NCBI GenBank assembly: GCA_022225965.2
Contig: JAKJXP020000112.1
Span: 1 to 64,000 of the forward strand
Length of the DNA stretch: 64,000 nucleotides
Origin: Diatrype stigma
Lineage: Eukaryota > Ascomycota > Sordariomycetes > Xylariales > Diatrypaceae
Direction: 5' to 3'
A program made the translations under genes and the position numbers. The notes below the pieces were generated by a model. It was given only the letters and a program-made list of their open reading frames with translations. It ran no database searches and was not told the origin of the DNA. This document shows, piece after piece, positions 1 to 10,156 of the stretch; position 1 is the stretch's first letter, and each line of letters begins with the position of its first letter.

Positions 1-80
1 AACCCCCCCCCCCCCCCCCCCCCCCCCCTTTCTCTTTCTTTTTCTTTCCTCTCACTTACCAATCCTTCTTTCCCAACGAG

Positions 81-449
81 CCAGACCACATAGGTGGGCA
101 CATCAAGTCGTCGCTGCACTTCCCCAGCCGCAGCCTTGACGTGATGATGCCGACGCTGCTCCGCAAGCTGGCAGACAAGGACACCGTCGTGTTCCACTGC
201 GCGCTGAGCCAGCAGCGGGGTCCCAGCGCCGCGCTCCAGTACCTACGCGAGCGGGATGCCCAACAGCAGCAACAGGGTCAAGCTGGCGCGGGAGACGCCG
301 GAGGTGCGTCGTCGTCGTCGGCCTTGGCCGTGAAGAAGCAGAAGGTCTACGTCCTGGATCGGGGCTTCGTCGGCTGGCAGGAGGTCTACGGGCCTGATGA
401 GCAGCTTACGGAGAACTATCGGAAGGAGCTTTGGGAGGAGGGTTATTGA
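81..449 (+). CDS. Cdc25/rhodanese-type phosphatase (Ibp1-like), 3' exon, partial
   Basis: This is the last exon of a gene that begins left of the window. The reading frame gives a rhodanese fold with a Gly-Gly-His-Ile-Lys stretch. It is followed by His-Cys-x5-Arg at about 195-218, the phosphate-binding loop of Cdc25-like phosphatases and arsenate reductases, with the small-Cdc25 form CALSQQRGPSAA. The exon probably starts after an AG at 79-80, preceded by a pyrimidine-rich intron end that includes a run of 26 C at 3-28. The frame stays open into the intron end, so the exon start is not exact. The stop is TGA at 447-449. A Gln/Gly/Ala/Ser-rich insert lies between the active-site loop and the C-terminal part. 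Known relatives (S. pombe Ibp1, yeast Ych1/Arr2) are small stand-alone rhodanese enzymes. The true cellular substrate cannot be read here. Confidence 0.8.
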   Translation, partial: PDHIGGHIKSSLHFPSRSLDVMMPTLLRKLADKDTVVFHCALSQQRGPSAALQYLRERDAQQQQQGQAGAGDAGGASSSSALAVKKQKVYVLDRGFVGWQEVYGPDEQLTENYRKELWEEGY

Positions 450-680
450 TTGTGCATGGTTGGAGAGTAAAGGCACACATTCGTCGGCTCCGATTTGATA
501 GCTATGACACGCTAATGAAATGAAGTAAATTTGAATTGCAGACCAGTCTCACCAGATAGGGGTTTTGATGCGGCATTACCTACCTGTGCATAGGGATACG
601 TACATGTTCGCGCAAACACGTGAAACCTTTGACTATATGGGTTACCTACCTACCCACCATCCATATCTTTATCCTAACGA

Positions 681-1858
681 TCACCGCCGCCTCGCCATCA
701 AGACATGTGTTCCCCAGTCATTCACGACCTCGATGTCGCGCCACCGCTCGCCCTGGGCCTTCCACTCGGGCATCGCGTCGAGCATGCGATCCCACATGAC
801 ATCGACGACGTCGCCGTCCCCGCCTTCCTCGCGGCTCTTCAGCTCCGGGTGCGCCTCCTTCCAGCCGTTGTAGCAGCTGAACGTGCGCGTGTACCGCTCG
901 ACCTCGCCGAGCCTCATCGTCCGGCGCAGCCAGCCGCGCCGGCCCTCGTCCGCGCCGCCGCCGTCGACCGCCTCCCCGGGCTCGTGCTCCAGCCTCGTGA
1001 CGTCAGTCCAGTCGCGCTCGGGCGGCACCACGCTCCGCAGCAGGTCCCGCAGGATGCTGCGGCCGGGCTGCTCCCAGAAGCCTCCCATGCCCTCGATCGG
1101 TATCTCCTTCTCCTCCCCGTCCGCCTGCTTGACCTTCACCCTCGCCACCTCGCCCACGCCATACACGAACCGCTCCATGACCGCCGTGGCGCGCTCGGCG
1201 CCGACGAACACGTTGTCCTTGTAGCCCCAGAAGGCCAGGGTGCCGCCGGGGCGCACCACGCGCGCCAGCTCGGGCCACGCGCGCGCGTAGTCGAACCAGT
1301 GCGCGGCCTGCCCGGCCACCGCCGCGTCGACGGCCCCGTCGCCCAGGAACCCGAGGTCCTCGGCGCTGCCCTGTCGGAACGAGATCGACGAGGTTCCCTC
1401 GGCGGGAGGAGAGGAGAGAGATTGGCGCGTCATCTCGCGCGCCTGCGCCACCATCCCCTCGGACGGGTCGATCGCTACCACGGCGTCGAAGTGGGGGGCG
1501 AGCGCTCGCGCGATCAGGCCGTGCCCGCAGCCTATGTCGAGCAGCAACCCTCCGCCGCCGCCGCCGCCGCCGCCGCCGGGCTTCTGTGGTTGTTGTAGCT
1601 GCTGCGGATGCGGATGCGGTTGCTGGTAGTGGTAGGACAGCACCGTGCGGAACAGAGAGGCCGGGTACGACGGCCGGAATGCGGCGTAGTTCTTGGCGGA
1701 GAACGTTGGCCGACTGCATTCATGTGGTTAGTTGGTCAATTGGCTGTGTGTTCGCTATATTGGAACGTATGGCGTATGTGCTTCCTTGGCGATTTCATGA
1801 TAACAAGCTAAGACCAAGGAAGAAGGGTGGTGGGTGGTACACACGCAAATGTCGCCAT
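681..1858 (-). CDS. SAM-dependent class I methyltransferase
   Basis: Two exons are proposed: 1858-1845 (14 bases) and 1713-681, joined across a 131-base GTGTGT...CAG intron. The product is about 348 residues and starts MATFARPTFSAKNYAAFRPS, the usual opening of fungal methyltransferase-11 proteins related to trans-aconitate methyltransferase. The long second-exon frame alone has no plausible ATG before the conserved Ser-Ala-Lys-Asn-Tyr segment, which is why the short first exon is needed. Motif I (Leu-Asp-Ile-Gly-Cys-Gly-His-Gly) binds SAM. The acidic end of strand 2 (Val-Ala-Ile-Asp-Pro-Ser) and the Ala-Gly-Gln-Ala-Ala-His-Trp segment follow. A Pro/His/Gln-rich stretch and a run of ten Gly (a GCC/GGC repeat at about 1552-1580) sit just before motif I and look like a lineage-specific expansion. 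The substrate is unknown. Confidence 0.82.
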
Positions 1859-2453
1859 CTCGCTCGAGGCTTTCCAAATCACTGGTTTTAACCGTATCTC
1901 TCTACTGACTCATTCGAAAAACGCTCCGTGGAAAGCCTGGGAAGATAACGGGAACGACGCCGCTTTGGGTTGTATCTTCCAAATCACGTAGTCAGCGAAC
2001 ACGTGTAACACGCGCTTGTACCTGAATTTTAATAATTGAAGCGTCAAATCAGAAATGAAGGTAGATGATAGCCAGCTTTGTTTTAACTTTTGTCTGGTAA
2101 CGTCCCGCAGTCCGTGTACTATAGGAGGCATTTCACGAGGGTTCCTCGGCTTAAGGGACCTAAAGGGGTAAGTGACGTAAGTCCGAGACGGGCGCTGAAA
2201 GGGCGCCAAGGATTGCGTTTTACAGCTCGCCATTCGCTATTTGTCATTGACCTCGGGACCTGAGATGGCAAACTACTAACTAAACGACTTCGATCTCAGC
2301 ATATTTACGTACGCCCTTTTCCTGTCTACTTCTGACCGAGGTCGTCCTCTGGCTCCTTTCTTGTCAGTGACTTATTTTCCCCCTTTTCTAAATCCGAATT
2401 ATTCATCAATCCCCGAGTCAACCGTGAAGATTGCAGCGCAACTTCTCACCAAG
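1859..2453. other. Intergenic, divergent promoters
   Basis: This lies between the minus-strand methyltransferase and the plus-strand CoA-binding gene. I see no convincing reading frame here; it must hold both promoters. Confidence 0.5.
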
Positions 2454-3185
2454 ATGACAACCGAGGCCACCGCCCGGGCTTTCATGTCCTCCCCACACTT
2501 CGCCGTCGTCGGCGCGAGCTCCAACCCCGCCAAGTTCGGACATAAAAGTACGTATATACCAAAGATGTAACCCGTCATTCGCCTCGTCTTCCGAGCCTAG
2601 TCATATATGCCGCATGCCTACTGTCTACTAGTGATCCTTCTCTCCAATCCCGTCCTATCGCATCGCAACTTGGTGCTGCTAGACTGCTTAACTCGAACTC
2701 CACTGGGCTCGACTAGTTAGATCACCAACAACGTCTCCTCGGCACATACATGCTATATACACACCGTGACTAAGCCAACCCCCCAAACAGTCTTCTCCTG
2801 GTACATCCAGCGCTCGCTCCCCGCGACGCCCATCAACCCGGGCAGCGCGACGGTCGAGGCGGCGGGGGGCACGTCGCACGCGACGCTGCCCTCGCTGGCG
2901 GCGCTCCCGGACCCGACGCACACGTCCGTCTCGGTCATCACGCCGCCCCGCGCCACGCTCGAGGTCCTGCGCGAGGCCGCCCGCCTCGGCATCCCCGCCG
3001 TCTGGCTGCAGCCCGGCACGTTCGACGATGCCGTCCTGCGGTTCGCGCGCGGCGGGGATGGCAATGGTGGTGGTGGTGAGGGGTATTCTGGCGAGGTCGT
3101 CGCTGGCGACGGCGGGCGCGGGTCTGAGGGCTGGTGCGTCCTTGTTGATGGCGAGAGGGCGCTGAAGGCGGCGGGGAAGCTGTGA
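2454..3185 (+). CDS. CoA-binding domain protein (YccU-like)
   Basis: Two exons, 2454-2547 and 2791-3185, are joined across a 243-base GTACGT...ACAG intron and give about 162 residues. The single Rossmann-like CoA-binding domain shows Phe-Ala-Val-Val-Gly-Ala-Ser-Ser-Asn-Pro (nucleotide loop, about residues 16-25). Across the splice comes Phe-Gly-His-Lys-Ile-Phe-Ser-Trp-Tyr, then Pro-Ile-Asn-Pro and a late Val-Trp-Leu-Gln-Pro-Gly segment. These are the family landmarks in order, and the length is normal for the fungal members. A Gly-rich insert encoded by GGT/GGC repeats lies near residues 125-140. The bacterial relatives bind CoA but have no settled reaction, and none is claimed here. Confidence 0.87.
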
Positions 3186-4179
3186 GTGTGGGCGATGTGT
3201 GGTGTGGTGTGGTGTGGTGTGGTGATAGGTGGATAGGCAGGCAGGGCTGGAGGATTGAGGAGAGGGAGAGGGAGGAAGCGTGGTTCGTGCGGGTGTGGCA
3301 GAGGGAAAGAGCCATATGTTTCCCATGTCCCCTTTGTCAGGGAGGGGGATTAGATCATCATCAATTAGATCTCTGTTTTCTTTTTATCCCTGAATTGAGT
3401 ATCGTTCTACAACCTATTGAACACACCACACTCGGTACATATCCAATACTTGAACTCGTCCTCAGATTCCATGAGACTGCTATACGTGAACATATTATAT
3501 ATGAGATCTGAAACAGGGCTATAAAGGAATGACTAACAGGGCTATTACCCCCTGTCAAGGTTACTCCTTTTGACAGCGTGGTCTGAATGACTGACAATTA
3601 AAATGTAGACCTACATATATAACTTAGATAAAGGGGATGTATCAAAACTGTATAAGGTGAAGACACAAGAGTCACAAAGCCATGAGATTTGGAGTACTGT
3701 CAAACAGTGTCTCACGAAATTTATGTCGCTGGTGACTAATGCCGTAATAAAATAGACAGCTAATTTGAAGGATTCACTGTTTCCATCGTACCAGGTTCTA
3801 GGGACATGTATTACAGGTGAAGTCAATAACCAAAAGGTAGATACAAATCGTATGTACGTTTTACGGAGCGGAGCAAAGCGGAGCGGACGGGGGTGGTGGT
3901 GGCTGCCGGGGTTGCACGTGACCTATCTTTGTTTATTGAGCGCCACACGTACTTAGTAGTACTCCTGTCACGATAATTCTCAAGCCGGTCCGTTGAGACT
4001 ACAATGTAACCGAGAATTATCTCCTTCAATCAACGGCACATGCTTTGCCAGCCCTCTTAGGCTTTCTCATCTATCCCGGGCCAGTTGCAGCTTCCCTTCT
4101 TCTCTTCCATCTACTCCTCCCTACAAGTTCCAACCTTCATCTGAGGCAGGCCTCTAGAAAGCCTCGAAACGAATTCACC
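3186..4179. other. Intergenic, no gene seen
   Basis: A short GTGTG repeat lies at 3197-3224, right after the stop of the CoA-binding gene. The rest is unremarkable and includes the promoter of the dienelactone hydrolase gene. Confidence 0.5.
3197..3224. repeat. GTGTG simple repeat
   Basis: About five tandem GGTGT units lie in the 3' UTR region of the CoA-binding gene. It is a plain microsatellite. Confidence 0.8.
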
Positions 4180-5108
4180 ATGGTGAGGCCCAAGACCGAA
4201 ATAAGCCAGCTCGAGGCGGTTTCAGACGCTGTTTCCCGAGGCACCCTGTATCATGGACAGCCCATGGGTTTTATCCGAAGTATCAATGGAGGTGAGTTCC
4301 ATTAATCTCCCATATCAACCGCGCTCAACACCGGACATGTTCTGATGTTGCCAAACCACAGTCCAGACGTATTATGTTTTTCCGCCGGGTGGTTCTATGG
4401 AGAATGCCATCCTGCTCTTCACGGATGCCATGGGCATCCACTTCGAGAAGAACCGACTGCTCGCCGACAACTTCGCAGCTAATGGATACTTCACCGTAAT
4501 GCCCGACTTGTTCCGCGGCGACTGCGTGCCATTCGATCGGCCCAAGGACTGGTCTCAGACTCTGTGGTACAAGAACCACCTTCCAGCAACTGTCAAACCC
4601 ATCATCGTCGACGTGGTAGCTGAAATGAGAAAGTATGGAGCCAGGAGAATCGCCGGCGTTGGATACAGCATCGGTGCGAAGTATCTCACTCGCTTCATGA
4701 AGGAGGCGACCATCTGTGTCGCATACGTAGCGCATCCGGCCTGGGTCGAGGAGGAAGACATCCTGGCCATTGACAGACCCATCAGCATCGCGTTCGGTAA
4801 GTAACCAGATTCGACTGTCCGTAAAAGCTCATCCAAAGCATAATTAACATATCGCTCGTCGCTCAGGTGGAGATGGATGTGTTACGCCAGCCCAGCGAGA
4901 GAAGATCGAGATGTTGTTGTCTGAGAGCGGTTTGCATTACCAGATCAATCTCTACTCCGATGTCCCGCACGGATTCGCCGTCCGCCACCCAGCAGGACAC
5001 AAGTACAACAAGTTCGTGAAGGAGCAGGCATTTCTCCAGGCCATTCAGTGGCTGAACTTCTACATGAAGAGAGGCGGAAACACTTGGGCTAGAAGCCCCT
5101 GGTCGTAG
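4180..5108 (+). CDS. Dienelactone hydrolase family alpha/beta hydrolase
   Basis: Three exons, 4180-4291, 4362-4796 and 4867-5108, keep frame and give 262 residues, the normal size for fungal DLH proteins related to yeast Aim2. The start is ATG 4180 in a CACCATGG context. The nucleophile elbow reads Gly-Tyr-Ser-Ile-Gly-Ala-Lys-Tyr (Ser near residue 140). In most DLH proteins this position is Cys (Gly-x-Cys-x-Gly). The likely acid is the Asp in Phe-Gly-Gly-Asp-Gly, right after the second intron. The His is in Asp-Val-Pro-His-Gly-Phe-Ala. No signal peptide is visible, so it is probably cytosolic or mitochondrial. Classic DLH opens dienelactones in aromatic breakdown; with the Cys-to-Ser change the substrate may differ. 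Confidence 0.88.
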
Positions 5109-5284
5109 ATGGCCGAGTTCCTCTTGCTTACACTTTTACGACGCGCGACACTCTAATAGATAGCTAGTGGGGAAGATCTTGCTTTTGAAAGGGGATGAGT
5201 TAGGCAGAGAGGGTTGTGTATACTAGATCACAATTCGTACAAGCCAGCAGACCTAGCTATTGGTCTAGCTATTGGTCTAGCTAT

Positions 5285-5640
5285 CAATTAATCGGATTGC
5301 CCATGGGCATAGTTAACACATAGTCTCTCATAAACTGTGCTCCATGAGAAAGGGGCGTTCTGGCACTGGATCTCAGGCGCGCTCCAAGTCAGCGTGTCGC
5401 CCCCTGCGGCGCGAAGGCGCGAACTCGCCCTTGGTCGTGTTGAAACCAGGCAACCAGCTTGCGCTGCTGCATCCGGTCCTCCGCCGCCCGCTTGACGTGC
5501 ATGTACAATGCAGGGGATGGATGCCGTCGCCCGCGTGCACGACGAGCTGCCCATCCTCGTCCACCCGGTACTGCCCCGCCGACGCGCAGCTCCCGAGGAT
5601 CGCGTGCCCCGCCGCCACGGCCGGGCCCGTCTGCACGTAG
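5285..5640 (-). pseudogene. Decayed fungal gene fragment, frame broken at least twice
   Basis: A GC-rich island shows protein-like sequence that moves through all three minus-strand frames. It starts with Gly-Pro-Ala-Val-Ala-Ala-Gly-His-Ala-Ile-Leu-Gly-Ser-Cys in one frame (about 5625-5510). It continues as Tyr-Met-His-Val-Lys-Arg-Ala-Ala-Glu-Asp in a second (about 5505-5400). It ends as Thr-Trp-Ser-Ala-Pro-Glu-Ile-Gln-Cys in a third (about 5395-5285). The order and spacing suggest one ancestral protein broken by small indels. No start exon was found upstream. It resembles an uncharacterised fungal family that I can only recall loosely. A real gene with several tiny introns is less likely, because no good splice sites sit at the frame changes. 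Confidence 0.42.
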
Positions 5641-6169
5641 TTACTTGTGAATGTGATGAGGCTAGATGACAGTGACACGCTGATTTACACCGGAGGGTAT
5701 ACCAGAGCTCTTCATTGCTGGCAAGAGAGACAAGCGATTGAAATACCTGTCATAAGGTAGGTTCGCGAGAAATGATGGCGGAGAATAACTGTCAAATACG
5801 CGAGTAAGGGCCAGCGCCGCGGCCCCTATTTTCTATCGTCTATCATCGCGACTGGGACACACAATCCGGTTATCCTTGACGTCATTAGCGATTGAAGGCG
5901 CTAAAGGAATGAAAGCAACCACCAAAATTGCTCCCTGCATTGCATAAGAATATTGACAGCCAGCTCTTTATGACATGTACAATCCAACAGGCCTTGTGAA
6001 AGCCGACATACGCATGCTTTGTTTGAAAAGAGCATGCTGTACGGTGCTCACATCTACTTGTAGCCCATCAAGAAATGCATTCCATGCAGCTTCCATACCG
6101 ACTATTCGGTGGCGCTCAAGTAAAGCTGCATCATTCGGATCATATACACCAAACTCTCATGTACCAAGC
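5641..6169. other. Intergenic, no gene seen
   Basis: This is the upstream region of the DHH phosphoesterase gene. No supported coding sequence was found. Confidence 0.45.
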
Positions 6170-7720
6170 ATGAAACGCGCCGCATCCTCAGCATCGAAAG
6201 CAGCTCCCCGAGCCAAAAAGCCCCGGCCAGAAATCCCGGAGTACCACTCCACCCCCTCGCTCCGTGACGAGTCCGGTGAGATCATCTGGCCGGCACCCAA
6301 GGCGCAAATCGAGGGTGCTCGGAAATTCATCCTAGAATGGTCCGTTTCTTCCAACAGTGCGAGTGATGATGCGATGAATGCTACGTAACGTTTTTGTAGG
6401 TACTTATGTATGAGCACAGTTCCAGTCAAGCTGATGATAAGTTGATCGTGCCACGGAACCAGCGTCGCCGCGAAGAAGAAAACTCTGATCGTGCCCGATA
6501 AAGACGCCGACGGCCTGACGTCCGGGGCGATCCTACAGAAGACGCTCGTCCTGCTGGGGCTGCCCGAGGACCTGATCGCAGCGCACCTGGTCCGCAAGGG
6601 GAGCAATGTGCACGAGGAAGCCGAGCGCCGAGCTATGGCGGCCCACGAGCCGGCCTACATCTTCGTGCTCGACCAGGGCTCGCGCAAGTGCGGCCCTATC
6701 ATCGACCCGCCGGCGCACCGCGACGGCTGCCGGGCGCTGGTGCTCGACCACCACTGGGCGGGACCGGACGGCGACGACTTCCCAGCGGGCGCCGAGCACA
6801 TCACGGCGAGCCGCTCGCCGCCGGTGGCGACGAGCTCGCTGCTGACGTACCACGTGTGCGCGGCGCTACACGAGGCCGTGCCGGGCCGCTGCGACTGGCT
6901 GTGCGTGATGGGCACGCACGGCGACCTGGGCAACACGCTGAAGTGGGAGCCGCCCTTCCCCGACATGCGGGCGACCTTCAAGGCGCACACGAAGAAGGCG
7001 CTGAACGAGGCCGTGTCGCTGCTCAACGCGCCGCGCCGCACCTCCGCCTACGACGTCCCCGGGGCCTGGGCCGCGCTGGTCGCGGCCGCGGGCCCGAGGG
7101 ACCTCCTGAGCAACCCGGCCCTGCTCGCGGCCCGCGCCGAGGTCAACGGCGAGGTGGCGCGGTGCGCGCGCGCGCCGCCCCGGTTCTCGGGCGACGGCCG
7201 CGTCGCCGTCGTCCGCATCAAGTCGGCGGCGCAGGTGCACCCGGTCATCGCGACGCGGTGGGCCAACACCCTGCAGTCGGCGCGGCTCGAGATCGTGCTC
7301 GTCGCCAACGAGGGCTACCTCCCCGACCGGGTCAACTTCTCGTGCCGGGTGGCGCGGAGCGCGCGGGGGCCCGACCGGCAGGACCGGCCCGTGGATATCA
7401 TCGAGGTGCTCCAGGAGTACGCGAACCGGGCGCCGGACCCGACGCTGAGGGCGCGGCTGGGCGAGTCGTTCGCTCGGGGCCACAAGGAGGCTAGCGGCGG
7501 CATCGTGCCCAATGCGGAGTTCGAGGAGCTGATGGCCGTCCTGGAGATTGGCAAGAAGTCTCCTGAAGGCGAAGGCAGCGGTGGAAGTAGTGACAGTAGT
7601 CCGAAAACCACAAGGAAGTCAGCAGCTGTAGCAGCTACTGCTTCTGCTACCGCTGGTGTTCCGAACCAATCGAACACGCTGATGAACTACTTCGGCAAAG
7701 CCACCGCTAGCAGTACATAA
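6170..7720 (+). CDS. DHH family phosphoesterase (RecJ-like)
   Basis: Two exons, 6170-6339 and 6463-7720, are joined by a 123-base intron and give 475 residues. The N-terminus is basic (Lys/Arg-rich, nuclear-signal-like). Motif I is Pro-Asp-Lys-Asp-Ala-Asp-Gly (about residues 68-74). The DHH motif is Val-Leu-Asp-His-His (Asp near 152). Motif III is Gly-Thr-His-Gly-Asp-Leu-Gly-Asn. These metal ligands are all present, so an active Mn-dependent phosphodiesterase or exonuclease is expected. A DHHA1-like segment follows (Asn-Phe-Ser-Cys-Arg and a Gly-His-Lys-Glu-Ala-Ser-Gly-Gly stretch). The Ser/Thr-rich tail ends with Ser-Asn-Thr-Leu-Met-Asn-Tyr-Phe, close to a PCNA-interacting peptide. A role in DNA metabolism is inferred from motifs only. 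Confidence 0.87.
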
Positions 7721-8628
7721 GTCTTGCTACTTCGTTCTATCTACGCCGTACAATACAATGAGGGTTGTTTTCACGTTCATGGACATCGACAGTCTTGATT
7801 TTACTCGCTTACTAGAGCATAGGCTCATGCGACTCCCCATCGCAAAATGATCAAGGACGTAGAAACAGAGACCGTGTTCGATTACTTATTGACAAATCAT
7901 AGAAGGAACTCGTATCATTCCCGGGCGTGTCCCTGTATCACCCCATCTTTTGGTTTTATGATATTGATCGAGGTCAGTTAATTCTCGAGTTCATTATAGT
8001 CATAATTGATCACCGGCAGGGCCTCTTCCAAGAACATGATACGGAGGCCAAGTAACCCATTGTCCTTTACCAGACTGCCGTAATTGCGTCGATTTGCCTT
8101 ATACCACGAAGTTGTCAACCATATAAAGGGGGGTGGCGGAGTTGTGGGTCATCGGCGGGATAGAAGGCGGCCCCTGACAAAACCAAGCCCACACGCAACA
8201 GGCAGCAGAATAAAAAGGCCGTATTCCCGGAAATTTGCACAAATTCCATGATCGTACATTTATCATTGTCTAGATACGGAAACATCAAGTAAAGACAAGG
8301 CATCGAATGGGTTATGTTGCAATTACGGGAAGAGGAAATTTTCCAGGCCTTTACCCCTGATTCCATTGAGAAGCGGATAGTTCCGCATCGCTATGCACTG
8401 CCTCTATTATGTAGAAAGCTCGTATAACGGCTTGGTCTTTTGACTTTTGATCTTGAAGGCGAATTGTAGGAGATTGATGTTTATAAAAGGCGTTGCCAAT
8501 CCGCAGTCTTGAAAAAAGATAAGTCGCCAGAGCATTCCACATCTTCGAGTCTCAGCCCAGCCGACTAAACTTCAGCATCCAATATCACATATCATTCGTT
8601 ACAAACAATTCCCCCACCATAAAGCATC
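7721..8628. other. Intergenic, AT-rich
   Basis: No gene was recognised. The right end holds the promoter of the small secreted protein, including a TATAAAA at 8482-8488. Confidence 0.5.
8482..8488 (+). promoter_or_regulatory. Candidate TATA box of the small secreted protein gene
   Basis: TATAAAA lies about 140 bases before the ATG at 8629. This distance is reasonable if the 5' UTR is about 100 bases. It is predicted by pattern only. Confidence 0.35.
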
Positions 8629-9123
8629 ATGTATTTCTCTATCGTTGCAGCTCCCGCTTTTTTGGCGATTGCCTCTGCCGCTATGATCGAGGTATGTGTA
8701 TATATTAGGCTTCCTTCCACTATCCCCATCCCACATCCTACACTTTCTTCCATTCGTCGAGGTAGAATACACAACTAACACAGTTATCAGCAGCGCCAGC
8801 TCGCCGGTGGTGAGTGTACCATAGAAGTCGAGCAGTTCAAGACTGCTGGGGGGGCCAATACCGCTTCCATCAAATCCGAAGGGTGGGATGCCGACGGAAC
8901 GAGCTTCGGCAAATACCAGCAGGACCTTGCCAACAATGGTTACCCGACCGTCCTCCAAGGGTTCCCCGAACACTTCCTAGTCTCCAAACCGTCCCCCAAT
9001 GACGACGAGACGCCGCTCCAGTTCCAGTACCTCGCTCAGAAATGGGTGAGCGACAGCGAGCAGTGCTTTCAGGGCGCGTACGAGGGAGAGAGTCGCGGAA
9101 TCATATGCGCTTTCGACTGCTGA
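8629..9123 (+). CDS. Small secreted cysteine-containing protein
   Basis: Two exons, 8629-8691 and 8791-9123, give 131 residues. Exon 1 encodes 21 residues that are almost wholly a signal peptide (MYFSIVAAPAFLAIASAA). The GTATGT donor and TTATCAG acceptor are good and phase 0. The mature part starts near Gln-Arg-Gln-Leu-Ala-Gly-Gly-Glu-Cys and has four Cys: one at the start, one in Ser-Glu-Gln-Cys-Phe, and two in the C-terminal Ile-Ile-Cys-Ala-Phe-Asp-Cys. This allows two disulfides. There is no transmembrane segment or known domain. The size, signal and Cys make it a candidate extracellular or effector-type protein, but I know no matching family. An ATG-based frame scan misses the second exon because it has no internal Met. 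Confidence 0.72.
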
Positions 9124-9504
9124 TTTCGATTGGTGGACATTACACGAAGGGGGGATGGACAGTTTACTGGTGATTGGAAGATATTCGCGGGGGGGGGGCT
9201 CGTTTTAACATTCTTTACAATCATTGTTGACATATTTAAGTACTTAGTTACAGCGGGAAAATCAGATTGAATCCCTCTGTCAAATCTTTGATTACAGCAT
9301 GATATAACATCCTAAGTAGTTTCATACTAGCCGTATTCTCTGTCAAGGGTAGATCGACGTGTACAGATGTAGCTCGCTTCGCTTCGCGACTTATGGAACT
9401 ATTCGATTTCCTTGCTTCCTTCCGAGCCCGTTCACCTTGTCCCCGACCCCTTTTTGAGTGCCCCAGCGATCGCCCCGATCCCCATAAGCCCCCACCAAAT
9501 CAGA
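9124..9504. other. Convergent 3' region
   Basis: This lies between the small secreted protein (plus) and the Asp-rich secreted protein (minus). A run of nine G occurs at about 9190. No gene was seen. Confidence 0.45.
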
Positions 9505-10117
9505 TTAAGGCTGCATGATCAGTTTAGGCGCGGTATGCTCGAGTCTCGGGGCGTGGCGCAAGCACCTGCTGGGGCACATCGAGCGCACAACCTTGTGGGA
9601 GTGGCGGCGGGGCATGATAGTCCAGATGCGGCGCCAGCTGTGGCTCCAGACCCAGCCGGGCTGAAAGGTGACGCCCTTCTTCCCCTGTATTCCGGGGCCG
9701 CACTGCTCCTCGAGGACGCGCTGGGCCTCGGCCAGCTCCTCCGCGTGGACGCGCACCTTCATCGGCGCCTGCAGCCGGCAGTAGCACACGTACCAGAAGG
9801 CGGAGCCGGCGATCTCGCCGTGCCACCGCCCCCACCGCAGGCGGTGCTGGCGCGTCCATGTGCTGAGCTTTTCCCGCGCCGCATTCACGTCCGCGAGCGC
9901 CACCATCGGCTCCGAGAACTCGCACACGTGCTTCGTCATCCGGAGTCTTCCCGTCTCGCCGTAGTGCCAGTGCCTCCCTCCCTTGACACGGTGCCCGTGG
10001 CGGCCTCGTCGTTGAAGCGGACCGTTGAATGTGGTGTTACTGCCGTTGGGGGGGCTGATGCTGCTGGAGTTAAGCGGGCTATGATGCCTAGCCCACTCTT
10101 CCTCGTCATCATCATCG

Positions 10118-10156
<39 letters not shown>

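Noticed and set aside
3..28. Run of 26 C as a special element
   Set aside because: It lies in a pyrimidine-rich intron end at the edge of the window; slippage or assembly edge effect is enough to explain it.
705..1598. Long plus-strand open frame opposite the methyltransferase
   Set aside because: Shadow of the GC-rich minus-strand gene; His/Arg/Pro/Ala-rich translation with no domain.
6688..7494. Other long frames inside the DHH gene
   Set aside because: Caused by high GC; Arg/Gly/Ala-rich translations without motifs.
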